Positions 15,570-24,781 of a DNA stretch of 32,541 bases are shown piece after piece. Under the pieces are notes generated by a model. That model was not told the DNA's origin. It saw only the letters and a list, made by a program, of their open reading frames with translations, and did not search any database. The position numbers were made by a program, and so were the translations under genes. How positions within the stretch are numbered: the first letter of the stretch is position 1; each line of letters begins with the position of its first letter. The stretch is from Nitrospiraceae bacterium UBA2166 (GTDB lineage Bacteria; Nitrospirota; Nitrospiria; Nitrospirales; UBA2166), in contig DCWI01000116.1 in NCBI GenBank assembly GCA_002328825.1, positions 1 through 32,541 of the forward strand, in the 5' to 3' direction.

Positions 15570-15785
15570 TCAAGTAAAAGGCTTGTACGGAATACGTCGC
15601 TGCTGCTTTCGGTGGGGTTTGGTATCAGGATCGTTCAACCCCACAATCCCAGAAACACTCGAATCAAACTGATAATTCCCGCAATTAACACATTTTAGAT
15701 AATTGAGGTGCGTGTATGCCTCGATTGGACTCCACGAAGAATCATGCGTAAGTAATCCGTCACATCGGTGACATCGTCTATTCAT
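15570..15785 (-). CDS. Zinc-ribbon microprotein
   Basis: This 71-residue protein starts at ATG 15785 with GAGG eight bases upstream. Two CxxC pairs (CHRC at residues 5-8; CVNCGN near 32-37) spaced by about 24 residues form a likely zinc ribbon, and the C-terminus is basic (KPHRKQQRRIPYKPF). No signal peptide is visible, so it is probably cytoplasmic. The first half (CHRCDGLLTHDS) resembles short zinc-ribbon proteins of unknown role. It lies between selO and the SagB-like gene, without close linkage to either. Confidence 0.65.
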   Translation of the reverse strand: MNRRCHRCDGLLTHDSSWSPIEAYTHLNYLKCVNCGNYQFDSSVSGIVGLNDPDTKPHRKQQRRIPYKPFT

Positions 15786-16315
15786 AATCTATCCTCATTA
15801 TGCAATACCACGTGTGGAATGCAGCGCCACAATAGACCAACTAAACTCACCAAAAGAACAGGTCATTGAATAGCCAACGGCCACTGCATGAATAATCCTC
15901 ACAACCACGGGACCCCGAACTGTCCCGGCGGAAGATAAATACGAAGGCAGAGCAGCACTTTGGAGATTTCTCATTGATGGTAAAGATTCCGAAAACATCC
16001 AGATCGTAATAGGCTGAGATGAATGGCTACCGGACGGCGTGCTGGAGAGCATACTGCCCTCCAGCACGGATAATAAGGAGGGAGTGGGGGGGGCTATTTT
16101 TTCTTTCACTCTATCTCCAATCGAACCCAAAATACCTTAAAGATGAAACTTTTGTCTACTATTATTTATACCTAATTGCCTTGAGGTAAATGGCCTATTT
16201 CCTTCTTGTTATGCCTTACCTGTTGCCCAGATTTGAGGTATTCTGTTGGTGAAAATATCTGCCATACGGCGAAAAAGATTGTATATTGAAAATGTAGGTT
16301 GAAAATCCGAACAAC
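15786..16315. other. Intergenic region with stem-loop and G-run
   Basis: There is no supported gene. A 10-bp stem CGTGCTGGAG/CTCCAGCACG (16038-16047 with 16059-16068) around an 11-base loop is followed on the plus strand by GGAGGGAGTGGGGGGGG (about 16077-16093) and later a T-run. The distance between stem and T-run argues against a simple terminator. The G-run might form a quadruplex. A 110-codon minus-strand ORF (15798-16130) is Ser/Pro-rich, lacks a ribosome site and was not accepted. Confidence 0.4.
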
Positions 16316-18037
16316 ATGGAAAACATGATTTCCGACATAGATCCTCACGATATGATCATGACCTATCATGAGGAAACGAAACATTACTTTGAGCGATATG
16401 CGCGATCACCTGGATACATGGATTGGGACAATCAACCAAATCCATTTCGTCGATTTGATGGAGCACACTTGATTTATCTCCCTCTCCTATCATCAAATAG
16501 CGACCCTGTTTCTCCCCAGTATGATGACCTCTACAACACGCATTCTATTGACCCTCAACCTGTCACTATCCGAACAATTTCTCGATTCTTTGAATATGCC
16601 CTTGCAGTATCCGCGTGGAAACAAACAGGGGCTACGCGCTGGGCACTGAGGTGCAATCCCTCAAGCGGAAATCTCCATCCGACTGAAGGATATCTCATTG
16701 CAGGAACAATCTCTGGTTTGGAGTCTGGTCCCGGCGTGTATCACTACGCACCCAAAGAACATGGTCTCGAGCAACGTGCAACGTTTGCAGAAGAGGTATT
16801 CCATGCTCTCATGAAGGGTTACCCACATGATGCATTTGTAGTAGGGCTAACATCAATTCATTGGAGAGAAGCTTGGAAGTACGGCGAGCGGGCGTTTCGT
16901 TATTGCCAACATGATGTAGGCCATGCGATTGGTACACTCAGGATTGCGGCGGCAACACTGGGATGGAAGATGCTGTTGCTAGACGACCAACCCGATGAAA
17001 ACATTGAAATGCTCTTAGGTCTCAACCGCAAAGAAGATTTTTTTGAATCAGAACCTGAATCTCCAGCCTGTATTGCTGTCGTGTTCCCTAATACATGGGA
17101 TTCAGTCCGCACCCCTTCACTCGCACTTGATCCGACCGTTCTCAATCACATATGGAATCCATCATGGTTTGGCAAAGCTAATCGACTCAGTCGTGATCCC
17201 TCTTTCCCATGGAACCTTATTGATACAGTGTCAACAGCATCACGCCATGAAGCAACAGCCAGACGTGCGACCAAACCCTCTAAGAATATCAAAAATCATA
17301 ACTGCGTTGATGAATCTCATAGTCAAAAAAGAGTTCTTTCGGCAGGTCAGATTATTCGGCAACGCCGCAGTGCCGTCGCGTTCGATGGAAAAACATCGAT
17401 TTCGATAGAAAGCTTTTTCACCCTGCTTGCACGTGTCATCCCCCGCTCAGAGCACAATCCTTCCTGGCGCCCAATGCCTTGGGATACGATACCATGGGAT
17501 CCATCGATTCACTTGGCAATATTCGTACACCGCGTGACTGGATTGACTCCAGGACTTTATGTACTAGTACGAGATCTGAACAAGCTCAGTGCCTTGAAAC
17601 GATCATTTCATCCGCATTTCTTGTGGCAACCTGCAACACATGAGCCAAAAGATATCCCATGTTTTCTGCTCGAAAAAGGTGATACGCAAGAACTTGCCTC
17701 TCGAGTAAGTTGTGGGCAAGAAATCGCCGGAATGAGTTCATTTTCTCTCGGCATGATTGCGGAATTTGAGCCAATGTTGCAAGAACATGGATCATCATTT
17801 TATCGCCGTTTATTTTGGGAAACTGGGATGATCGGGCAAGTGTTGTATCTCGAGGCAGAAGCAGCAGGAATCTGCGCAACCGGCATTGGGTGTTTTTTCG
17901 ATGATCCCGTGCATCAGCTGTTAGGCATCTCAAACCGAACATTTCAATCGTTGTACCATTTTACAATCGGAGGTGCGGTCGATGACTCACGCCTCACAAC
18001 GCTACCGGCATACGACGATAAACAGTTTACTAGATAG
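16316..18037 (+). CDS. Two-domain SagB/ThcOx-type nitroreductase-fold oxidoreductase
   Basis: The 573-residue protein contains two nitroreductase-like halves, as in SagB-type FMN dehydrogenases that oxidise azolines in some RiPP pathways. The N-terminal half (about 80-260) has RCNPSSGNLHPTEGYLI, GVYHYAPKEHGLE, WREAWKYGERAFRYCQHDVG and AAATLGWKM. The C-terminal half (about 335-560) has IIRQRRSAVAFDGKTSIS, FVHRVTGLTPGLYVL and GQVLYLEAEAAGICATGIG. No YcaO cyclodehydratase or precursor peptide is nearby, so a RiPP role is not supported; most stand-alone homologs are uncharacterised. Start choice between 16316, 16325 and 16352 is open, since none has a clear ribosome site. The product appears cytoplasmic. 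Confidence 0.88.
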   Translation: MENMISDIDPHDMIMTYHEETKHYFERYARSPGYMDWDNQPNPFRRFDGAHLIYLPLLSSNSDPVSPQYDDLYNTHSIDPQPVTIRTISRFFEYALAVSAWKQTGATRWALRCNPSSGNLHPTEGYLIAGTISGLESGPGVYHYAPKEHGLEQRATFAEEVFHALMKGYPHDAFVVGLTSIHWREAWKYGERAFRYCQHDVGHAIGTLRIAAATLGWKMLLLDDQPDENIEMLLGLNRKEDFFESEPESPACIAVVFPNTWDSVRTPSLALDPTVLNHIWNPSWFGKANRLSRDPSFPWNLIDTVSTASRHEATARRATKPSKNIKNHNCVDESHSQKRVLSAGQIIRQRRSAVAFDGKTSISIESFFTLLARVIPRSEHNPSWRPMPWDTIPWDPSIHLAIFVHRVTGLTPGLYVLVRDLNKLSALKRSFHPHFLWQPATHEPKDIPCFLLEKGDTQELASRVSCGQEIAGMSSFSLGMIAEFEPMLQEHGSSFYRRLFWETGMIGQVLYLEAEAAGICATGIGCFFDDPVHQLLGISNRTFQSLYHFTIGGAVDDSRLTTLPAYDDKQFTR

Positions 18038-18218
18038 CTTATGATCTTATTCTACTTCCTTTCTCCCCCTCTCCATCGAGAAAAACCTTACCTTCGATGA
18101 GATACCACTGCCCGTGCAAGTACACTATTACCCACTACATTGACTGCAGTAACAATGAGAATAAAAAACATATCACCCAGTGAATCTTCAAAAACTTTCA
18201 AAGGACATCGCATGCTAT

Positions 18219-18575
18219 TTATTCGCTGACTTCCCTATATCTAAAACCAATCAAAGTTACAGATGCAGTATCGAGCCACCCACCTACAGTGCGTATATCA
18301 TACTCGCGGACATAGGCATTCTCTGTGCCACATTTACACGCTTTGTTCTTATGCTTTTGTACTGTAGTAACCACAGGATGAGAGAATTTCCCAAAACTAC
18401 TGCCTGTGATTATGCACAGTTCTTCTATATCACCCTTGTCCTGAGCGGACTGCGCAGAACCAAGCACAGTAACGTTGCAACAGCCCAATGACTGCAGCAT
18501 TTTCCCATCAAGGGGCTGCACTGATGTGCACGCTGCCATGAAACATGCTGTGAATACCAAAGCTATACTTTTCAA
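18219..18575 (-). CDS. Unknown Cys-rich lipoprotein
   Basis: The start is TTG 18575, chosen because AAGGAGG lies five bases upstream, the best ribosome site in the window. The 118-residue product has a signal peptide with lipobox MAAC, followed by TSVQPLDGKMLQSLGCC, CIITGSS and CKCGTENAYV. Besides the lipidated Cys there are five cysteines, including a CC pair and a CxC pair, which suggests disulfides or metal binding. Near the C-terminus TASVTLIGFRYREVSE looks like a beta segment. I recognise no family. It is a single gene between the convergent SagB-like gene and the divergent RmuC gene. Confidence 0.7.
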   Translation of the reverse strand: MKSIALVFTACFMAACTSVQPLDGKMLQSLGCCNVTVLGSAQSAQDKGDIEELCIITGSSFGKFSHPVVTTVQKHKNKACKCGTENAYVREYDIRTVGGWLDTASVTLIGFRYREVSE

Positions 18576-18983
18576 GCGTGCCTCCTTAATTATAGATATC
18601 CCTTGTTCTCCCTCTACACACTCAAAACTCGATCACATGCTACTGAAGAAGGATACGCTCGTTCTGATCACGATTCAATATTTACCTCATGCTAGAGACA
18701 AGGAGAGGAGTACATGACGAGTGATGGGGATGTCTGCTTGCCACTACAATTCTTAGATCATCCTCTCTCATGAAGATGAGATATATATGACACCTGTGAT
18801 ATCGTGTACCAGTCTGTGGCATTTTCGGAAAGAACGAGCAATATCACGCTCCGCCAAACACAGAGATATCATGGTACAAAATAACTGTACGTGAATCTCG
18901 TACGTGTTTTGACAAACAAAGCTGATGTGGATATCACTAACTATTGTTCCTCAGAACGAAACCAAAGGGAAAAGACAGAGCAA
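18576..18983. other. Region upstream of rmuC
   Basis: This divergent gap separates the lipoprotein gene from rmuC. It holds the AAGGAGG of the lipoprotein gene and, on the plus strand, a 19-codon ORF (18714-18773, MTSDGDVCLPLQFLDHPLS) with a strong AAGGAGAGGAG ribosome site, possibly a leader peptide. An in-frame extension of rmuC from GTG 18891 exists but lacks a ribosome site. No promoter could be assigned with confidence. Confidence 0.35.
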
Positions 18984-20246
18984 ATGCAAGACATTGAATC
19001 AGTGAAGTATATGCTGATAGGGTTCGTTGCCTTTGTGCTCGGAGTTTGCATAGGCATAGCTCTTTTGTGGCAGAGTCGAGAAAAACTTCGTGAAGAAACT
19101 ACCCAGTTGCGGAACAACGAAGAACTCGCAAAAGTGCAACTTGCGCGCTCTGAAGCCTCACTCCAAGCCGAAAGAGAAAAGACCACTTGGACTGAGAACA
19201 CTAAATCCCAATTTAAAGAAGCGTTCAAGGCCTTGGCCACTGAAGAACTCGAAGCAAGATCTACGCAGTTAAAGGAAACAGCCAAGGATCAACTTGGTGT
19301 AGTTGTGAATCCATTGAAAGAGGAGCTAACAAAATTAGACCAGTATGTCAGAGCCCTTGAGGGAAAAAGAGAAGGTGCGTATTCAAGGCTAGGAACCCAG
19401 CTAGAACTTCTCCAAGGACTTCAGTCTTCATTAAAGGAGCAGACAACCGCGTTGGCCGAAGCACTCAAATCCCCAACGGTTCGCGGGCGATGGGGTGAAG
19501 TCCAACTCCGTCGTCTGGTGGAGTTAGCGGGTCTCCAAGATCACGTCGATTTTGATGAACAGGTCTCGGGTGAAGCAGCAGGACGACCAGACATGCTCGT
19601 TCATCTTCCCCAAGGAGGCACCCTACCCATTGATGCCAAGGTACCCCTTGATGCATTTCTCAAAGCCATGGAAACCGAAGACGTTGAGATACGAAAACAG
19701 AATCTCATACAGCACGCCCGTGCATTACGGAGTCGAGTCCACGACCTTGCCCAGAAGGCGTACTGGAGGCAATTCGAGGCATCTCCAGAGTTTGTTATCA
19801 TGTTCGTGCCGGTTGAATCATCTCTTGGAGCTGCCTTTCAGAATGACCCTGCCTTATTCGACCATGCAATGTCCAAGAACATCATCATCAGTTCCCCAAT
19901 TCTATTGTTTGCGCTGTTAAAGGCCATTGCCTATGGGTGGCAACAACACCGCAGTGTTGAACACGCCAAGGAAATCGTAGCCGAGGGCAGAAGGCTCCAT
20001 GACCGGATCGCCACCTTTGTTGGGCACTTAACGGGAATGGGAAAATCTCTCGAGGATTCGGTCAAAAAATACAGTGCCGCTATTGCATCACTTGAAGAGC
20101 GTCTCTTGCCTTCAGCAAAACGATTGCGTGAAATGGGAGTAACGACAAAAACAATCGAGTCTCCTAAACATGTCGAATCACGCCCTCGCACTCCTTCCAC
20201 TCCAGAAGAGAATCAGAACATACCTCTGTCGGAAAGTAGCAAATGA
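18984..20246 (+). CDS. rmuC: RmuC family DNA recombination protein
   Basis: RmuC proteins limit recombination between inverted repeats and are predicted nucleases. From ATG 18984 (MQDIESVKYMLIGFVAF) the product is about 420 residues; a GTG at 18891 would add 31 residues ahead of the membrane segment and is less likely. Visible parts are an N-terminal transmembrane helix (LIGFVAFVLGVCIGIALLW), a long coiled coil rich in Glu, Lys and Gln, and a PD-(D/E)XK-like core GRWGEVQLRRLVELAGL, GRPDMLVHLPQGGTLPIDAK with the conserved Asp and DAK. The region FVPVESSLGAAF is also typical. The C-terminus is a short disordered Pro/Ser-rich tail. It is convergent with carB. Confidence 0.93.
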   Translation: MQDIESVKYMLIGFVAFVLGVCIGIALLWQSREKLREETTQLRNNEELAKVQLARSEASLQAEREKTTWTENTKSQFKEAFKALATEELEARSTQLKETAKDQLGVVVNPLKEELTKLDQYVRALEGKREGAYSRLGTQLELLQGLQSSLKEQTTALAEALKSPTVRGRWGEVQLRRLVELAGLQDHVDFDEQVSGEAAGRPDMLVHLPQGGTLPIDAKVPLDAFLKAMETEDVEIRKQNLIQHARALRSRVHDLAQKAYWRQFEASPEFVIMFVPVESSLGAAFQNDPALFDHAMSKNIIISSPILLFALLKAIAYGWQQHRSVEHAKEIVAEGRRLHDRIATFVGHLTGMGKSLEDSVKKYSAAIASLEERLLPSAKRLREMGVTTKTIESPKHVESRPRTPSTPEENQNIPLSESSK

Positions 20247-20369
20247 CACACGAAAACTATTCAAGCCAACCATATTGGAAACCTACAAGTTACCCAAACC
20301 AAGCCACGACCTAAGAGTACTCCCTACGCTACCCCATGCAACAATGTTTGCCCATCACATACAAGCGCC

Positions 20370-23300
20370 CTAATGTTGATACTCTGACCAACTTTTGACC
20401 TTCAGGTCACCACGCTGTTTTCGAGAAATCGCCTCCACCCATCGCTGTGCGAGTTGTATGTTGGTGATCAATGGAACCGCCATATCAACAGCTTTTCGCC
20501 GAATCAAATAATCGTTGGTAAGTTCCTGTTCCTGATAGTTCTTGGGAATATTGATCACCAAATCAATTTTCCCTTGGCTCAAATAGTCAATAGCATTCGG
20601 TTTCACTTCTTCCAAAGGCCAATGCAAGACGGTGGAGTCCACCCCATTCGCGTGCAGAAACTCTGCCGTTCCTTGAGTTGCATACAACTCAATATCCATT
20701 GTGCAAAGGGTAGTTGCGCAATCCAAAAAGTCAGCTTTCGATTCAACAGGCCCAGTGGAAAGAAGAATGGTGTTCACCGGAAGATGATATCCTACAGACA
20801 GCATGGCTTTCAAAAACGCCTCTTCAAAATCATCTCCGATACATCCAACTTCACCTGTCGATGCCATCTCAACTCCTAACACAGGGTCAGCCCCATCCAA
20901 GCGGGTAAACGAAAACTGAGGCGCTTTAACTCCAACACAATCCAATTCACCTCTTATCCCATTGAACGCCGTGACGTCTTCCCCCATGATAATGCGCGTC
21001 GCGCAATCAATGAAGTTGACATTGGAAATTTTCGAGACAAATGGAAAGCTTCGTGACGCACGCACATTGCACTCGATAACCTTAATCTCATTGTCCTTTG
21101 CAATGAACTGAATATTAAAAGGACCTGTGATGTTCAGCCTTTCGGCGATCTGGGCGCCAACTCGCTTGATTCTTCGCATTGTTTCAAGGTAGGTTCGCTG
21201 GGCGGGAAACACCAAGGTCGAATCTCCGGAATGAACCCCCGCATTTTCAATATGCTCAGAAATAGCATAGAGCACAATTTTTCCATTCTTCGCAACAGCA
21301 TCCATTTCAAGCTCCTTGGCATTATCCAAAAACTGACTGATTACCACAGGGAACTCGGGGGATCCTTTTGCAGCTCGCTCGACAAATCGAGACAACTCTA
21401 TTTCGTTTGACGCCACCCCCATCGCAGCACCGCTCAACACATATGATGGCCGAATTAGAACGGGATATCCTACAGTTTTTGCGAACGCCAGTGCTTCATC
21501 TAATCCAATGAGCTCACGCCAGTCTGGTTGCTTGACCTTGAGATCGTCCAGAAGTTTTGAGAACTTGTGCCTATCCTCAGCTTGATCAATAGAGAGAGGA
21601 GACGTACCAAGAATTCGAACACCTTCCCGATAAAGCGGAAGAGCAAGATTGTTTGGCACCTGCCCTCCCATGGAGAGGATGAGGCCAATAGATTGTTCCT
21701 TGTTGACAATATCCAACACCGTTTCCAAACTAAGTTCCTCAAAGTAGAGAGCATCACACTCGTTATAGTCAGTGCTAACAGTCTCCGGATTATGATTGAT
21801 CATGATGGTACGGTAATTCGTATCGCGCAAGGTTCTCACAGTATTCACGCAACACCAATCGAACTCCACCGAACTTCCAATCCGATATGCACCAGACCCT
21901 AATACAATGACAGATTGGCTCTGGCCAAACTCAATATCGTCGCCGTCTCCATTATAGGTGAGATACAAATAGTTGGATCGGGCCGGGTACTCAGCCGCAA
22001 GCGTATCAATTTGCTTGACATATGGAATAATTCCTAACGCCTTTCGTTTCTGCCTCACCTGAGTTTCTTCAACGTTAATCAACCGAGCAATCTGCAGATC
22101 ACTAAATCCTGCCCTCTTTGCCTCCTGAAGCAGCTCGTGATCATCAAGAACCTGCCCTGAAACTGTGAATTGTCGCGCAAGTTCGACAATATGCTGAACC
22201 TTAAAAAGAAACCACCTATTGACTTTTGACAACTCGTAAATTCGTTCAATCGTTATCCCAGATTGCATAGCCCTAGCGATTGCAAAAATTCTATCCGGTG
22301 TCGGTTCGCTCAATTCTTGCTCAATATCATGAAAATTTAACTCTCCACTCGGATCCACAACTCCCTGGACACCAATATCCAACATCCGAATGGCTTTTTG
22401 GAGCGCTTCTTCAAATGTTCGTCCAATGGCCATAACTTCCCCAACAGACTTCATTCCTGATCCAAGTTTGGTAGACACCAGATTGAATTTTTTGAGATCC
22501 CAACGCGGCATCTTGACTACTATGTAATCAAGAGCAGGCTCAAAACATGCCTGTGTAATGCCAGTCATACTATTGGGAAGATCCGGAAGCCCCCACCCAA
22601 GACTGAGCTTCGCCGCAATATAGGCTAAAGGATAACCCGTTGCTTTGGATGCCAATGCCGAACTTCGAGAAAGCCGCGCATTGACTTCGATAACCCGATA
22701 TTCCTCTGAGTAAGGATCAAATGCAAACTGAATATTACACTCTCCAACAATACCCAAATGACGCACAACCCGAATCGATATTTTTCGAAGCCAATGATAG
22801 TCCCAATTGTTCAACGTTTGGCTCGGAGCAACAACAATGCTCTCACCGGTATGTATCCCCATGGGATCAAGGTTTTCCATGTTACACACAGTCACACAAT
22901 TATCATGACGATCCCGCACAACCTCATATTCAACCTCTTTCCAGCCGGTGAGAGATTCCTCAATCAGGATCTGAGTGGCATACCGGAAGGCTTTGGATGC
23001 ACGTTCACGAAGATCTTTGTCCGTCAAACAAATCCCAGAACCAAGACCGCCTAAGGCATAGGCAATACGAAGCATGACCGGATAGCCAATAGTTTGAGCT
23101 ATCCGAATTGCATCATCAACCGAAGTTGCGGCTTGACTTTGAGGAACATTGACATCGATCTCCGAGAGTTTGGTAACAAAAAGGTTGCGATCTTCGGTCT
23201 CTCTGATGGCCTGAACCGAAGTACCTAAAACCGTCACATTAAACTCGTCTAATGTTCTATTTTCATCGAGTGCCAAACCACAATTCAGCGCGGTCTGGCC

Positions 23301-23567
23301 TCCAAACCCAAGTAAAATTGCATCGGGTCGTTCCTTTTTAATAACGTCCCGAACAAAATCCGCAGTGACTGGAATAAAATAAACCTGATCAGCCAAGTGC
23401 GCCGATGTTTGGATAGTCGCAATGTTTGGGTTCACAAGGATGGTCGTAATCCCCTCATCCTTTAACGCCTTGATCGCTTGACTTCCTGAGTAGTCAAATT
23501 CCCCTGCCTCTCCAATTTTCAAGGCGGAGCTCCCCAGGATGAGAATCTTATTAGGTTTGGTCAACAT
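20370..23567 (-). CDS. carB: Carbamoyl-phosphate synthase large subunit, CAD-like type
   Basis: This subunit makes carbamoyl phosphate from bicarbonate, ammonia and two ATP. The product is about 1065 residues from ATG 23567 (TTG 23570 is directly upstream). The order is an ATP-grasp half (KILILGSSALKIGEAGEFDY, GFGGQTALNCGLAL, EYEVVRDRHDNCVTVCNMEN, GIHTGESIVVAPSQTL), an oligomerisation region, a second ATP-grasp half (VIVLGSGAYRIGSSVEFDW, MGGQVPNNLALPLY) and a C-terminal MGS-like regulatory domain from about 930. Wording such as IVGECNIQFAF and GSSVEFDW follows the eukaryotic CAD pattern, by recall rather than alignment. It is the last gene of the manC-carB string, 75 bases after carA. Confidence 0.95.
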   Translation of the reverse strand: MLTKPNKILILGSSALKIGEAGEFDYSGSQAIKALKDEGITTILVNPNIATIQTSAHLADQVYFIPVTADFVRDVIKKERPDAILLGFGGQTALNCGLALDENRTLDEFNVTVLGTSVQAIRETEDRNLFVTKLSEIDVNVPQSQAATSVDDAIRIAQTIGYPVMLRIAYALGGLGSGICLTDKDLRERASKAFRYATQILIEESLTGWKEVEYEVVRDRHDNCVTVCNMENLDPMGIHTGESIVVAPSQTLNNWDYHWLRKISIRVVRHLGIVGECNIQFAFDPYSEEYRVIEVNARLSRSSALASKATGYPLAYIAAKLSLGWGLPDLPNSMTGITQACFEPALDYIVVKMPRWDLKKFNLVSTKLGSGMKSVGEVMAIGRTFEEALQKAIRMLDIGVQGVVDPSGELNFHDIEQELSEPTPDRIFAIARAMQSGITIERIYELSKVNRWFLFKVQHIVELARQFTVSGQVLDDHELLQEAKRAGFSDLQIARLINVEETQVRQKRKALGIIPYVKQIDTLAAEYPARSNYLYLTYNGDGDDIEFGQSQSVIVLGSGAYRIGSSVEFDWCCVNTVRTLRDTNYRTIMINHNPETVSTDYNECDALYFEELSLETVLDIVNKEQSIGLILSMGGQVPNNLALPLYREGVRILGTSPLSIDQAEDRHKFSKLLDDLKVKQPDWRELIGLDEALAFAKTVGYPVLIRPSYVLSGAAMGVASNEIELSRFVERAAKGSPEFPVVISQFLDNAKELEMDAVAKNGKIVLYAISEHIENAGVHSGDSTLVFPAQRTYLETMRRIKRVGAQIAERLNITGPFNIQFIAKDNEIKVIECNVRASRSFPFVSKISNVNFIDCATRIIMGEDVTAFNGIRGELDCVGVKAPQFSFTRLDGADPVLGVEMASTGEVGCIGDDFEEAFLKAMLSVGYHLPVNTILLSTGPVESKADFLDCATTLCTMDIELYATQGTAEFLHANGVDSTVLHWPLEEVKPNAIDYLSQGKIDLVINIPKNYQEQELTNDYLIRRKAVDMAVPLITNIQLAQRWVEAISRKQRGDLKVKSWSEYQH

Positions 23568-23642
23568 CAAATACAGCGAGGCGTACCGATGATCAGTGAC
23601 TGGCTATTAGTGATTGGAGTATGCCTCTCATTTTACGGCTCG

Positions 23643-24713
23643 TCACAGTAGATCCAAAAACTGGTCAAATAAATACCCTGTATCATAGGGTCCCGGCGCA
23701 GCTTCAGGGTGAAACTGAACACTCATCAACGGACGTGTACAATGCCTAATACCTTCATTGGTACCATCATTGGCATTGATAAACCATGGTTTCCACTCAT
23801 CACTAAGTGTCTCAGGACGTACGGCATACCCATGGTTTTGCGAAGTGATGTAACAGCGTGGCGTCCCCACCTCACGACACGGTTGATTCTGGCTTCGATG
23901 TCCATACTTCAGCTTATAAGTGTCCGCTCCTGAGGCTAATGCTAAAATCTGATTGCCAAGACAAATACCAAGAATAGGCTTGTCTCGCCATATCGCCTGT
24001 TTGACGATCTCAATCGTTTCCAGGCATTGTTTTGGATCACCAGGTCCATTAGAAATGATCAGGCCATCAAACTCTTCATTGGAAAGATCATAATTCCACG
24101 GAACGCGCATGACCATCACTCCCCGTTCGACTACACTGCGCACAATAGCTGTTTTGCATCCACAGTCAACGATCACGACTTTTCGTGACCCACCCGAATA
24201 CGTAATCGGCGCATTTACACTAACGGTAGCAACAAGATTGTCTTCGCTAGGATTATGAAACGGAATATCTTCACCTGGAGCAATGATCTTTCCCAACATC
24301 GTACCGTTTTCCCTCAACTGCTTGGTGAGCATTCTCGTGTCAATCCCATACAATCCAGGAATCTCATATTCACGAAGCCAATCATCCAAACTTTTCACCG
24401 CGCTCCAGTGGCTGTATTGCATCGCATGCTCAGACACCACGAGACCCTGAATATGGATTTTTGAAGATTCAAATTGGCTATCTAAATCATACCCATTCCC
24501 CTGTTGAGGAACACCATAATTCCCCATGAGAGGATAGGTCAGAACCAGAATTTCCCCTGCATACGACGGATCTGTGAGCGATTCAGGATATCCAACCATT
24601 CCGGTATTAAAGACGACTTCTCCTGCAACAGACTTCGTCTCACCAAAGGCGTAGCCTTTGTAAACTGATCCATCCTCAAGCACAAGTGAACTATGTATTG
24701 TTTTAAGACTCAT
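23643..24713 (-). CDS. carA: Carbamoyl-phosphate synthase small subunit (glutaminase)
   Basis: The 356-residue subunit hydrolyses glutamine and channels ammonia to CarB. The N-terminal domain shows LEDGSVYKGYAFG, GEVVFNTGMVGYPESLTDPS and GLYGIDTRMLTKQLRENG. The class I glutaminase domain has nucleophile Cys251 in ILGICLGNQ and the His335/Glu337 pair in SVQFHPE. GICLGNQ replaces the more common GICLGHQ, and YGHRSQNQP with ITSQNHGYAV resembles the Bacteroidetes/CAD-type subunit. The catalytic triad is complete. Position directly before carB and after the PAPS-forming gene is unusual for a pyrimidine or arginine locus and suggests a dedicated role. Confidence 0.95.
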   Translation of the reverse strand: MSLKTIHSSLVLEDGSVYKGYAFGETKSVAGEVVFNTGMVGYPESLTDPSYAGEILVLTYPLMGNYGVPQQGNGYDLDSQFESSKIHIQGLVVSEHAMQYSHWSAVKSLDDWLREYEIPGLYGIDTRMLTKQLRENGTMLGKIIAPGEDIPFHNPSEDNLVATVSVNAPITYSGGSRKVVIVDCGCKTAIVRSVVERGVMVMRVPWNYDLSNEEFDGLIISNGPGDPKQCLETIEIVKQAIWRDKPILGICLGNQILALASGADTYKLKYGHRSQNQPCREVGTPRCYITSQNHGYAVRPETLSDEWKPWFINANDGTNEGIRHCTRPLMSVQFHPEAAPGPYDTGYLFDQFLDLL

Positions 24714-24781
24714 GATGTATCCACACTACCACACACCATGACATTTCCACGCGCGGATACCTTGATAAAAAACAAATCCCT

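Noticed and set aside
16038..16103. Stem-loop and later T-run as an intrinsic terminator
   Set aside because: Stem and T-run are separated by about 30 bases, and no gene ends just before it on the plus strand.
15798..16130. 110-codon minus-strand ORF between the zinc-ribbon and SagB-like genes
   Set aside because: Ser/Pro-rich, no ribosome site, no domain, and it runs through a stem-loop and a G-run that better explain the sequence.
16316..18037. A thiazole/oxazole RiPP cluster around the SagB-like gene
   Set aside because: No YcaO, E1-like or precursor gene is found nearby; the 71-residue neighbour is a zinc ribbon, not a leader-core peptide.
18475..18717. 80-codon plus-strand ORF
   Set aside because: It begins inside the lipoprotein gene on the other strand, has unconvincing composition and no ribosome site.
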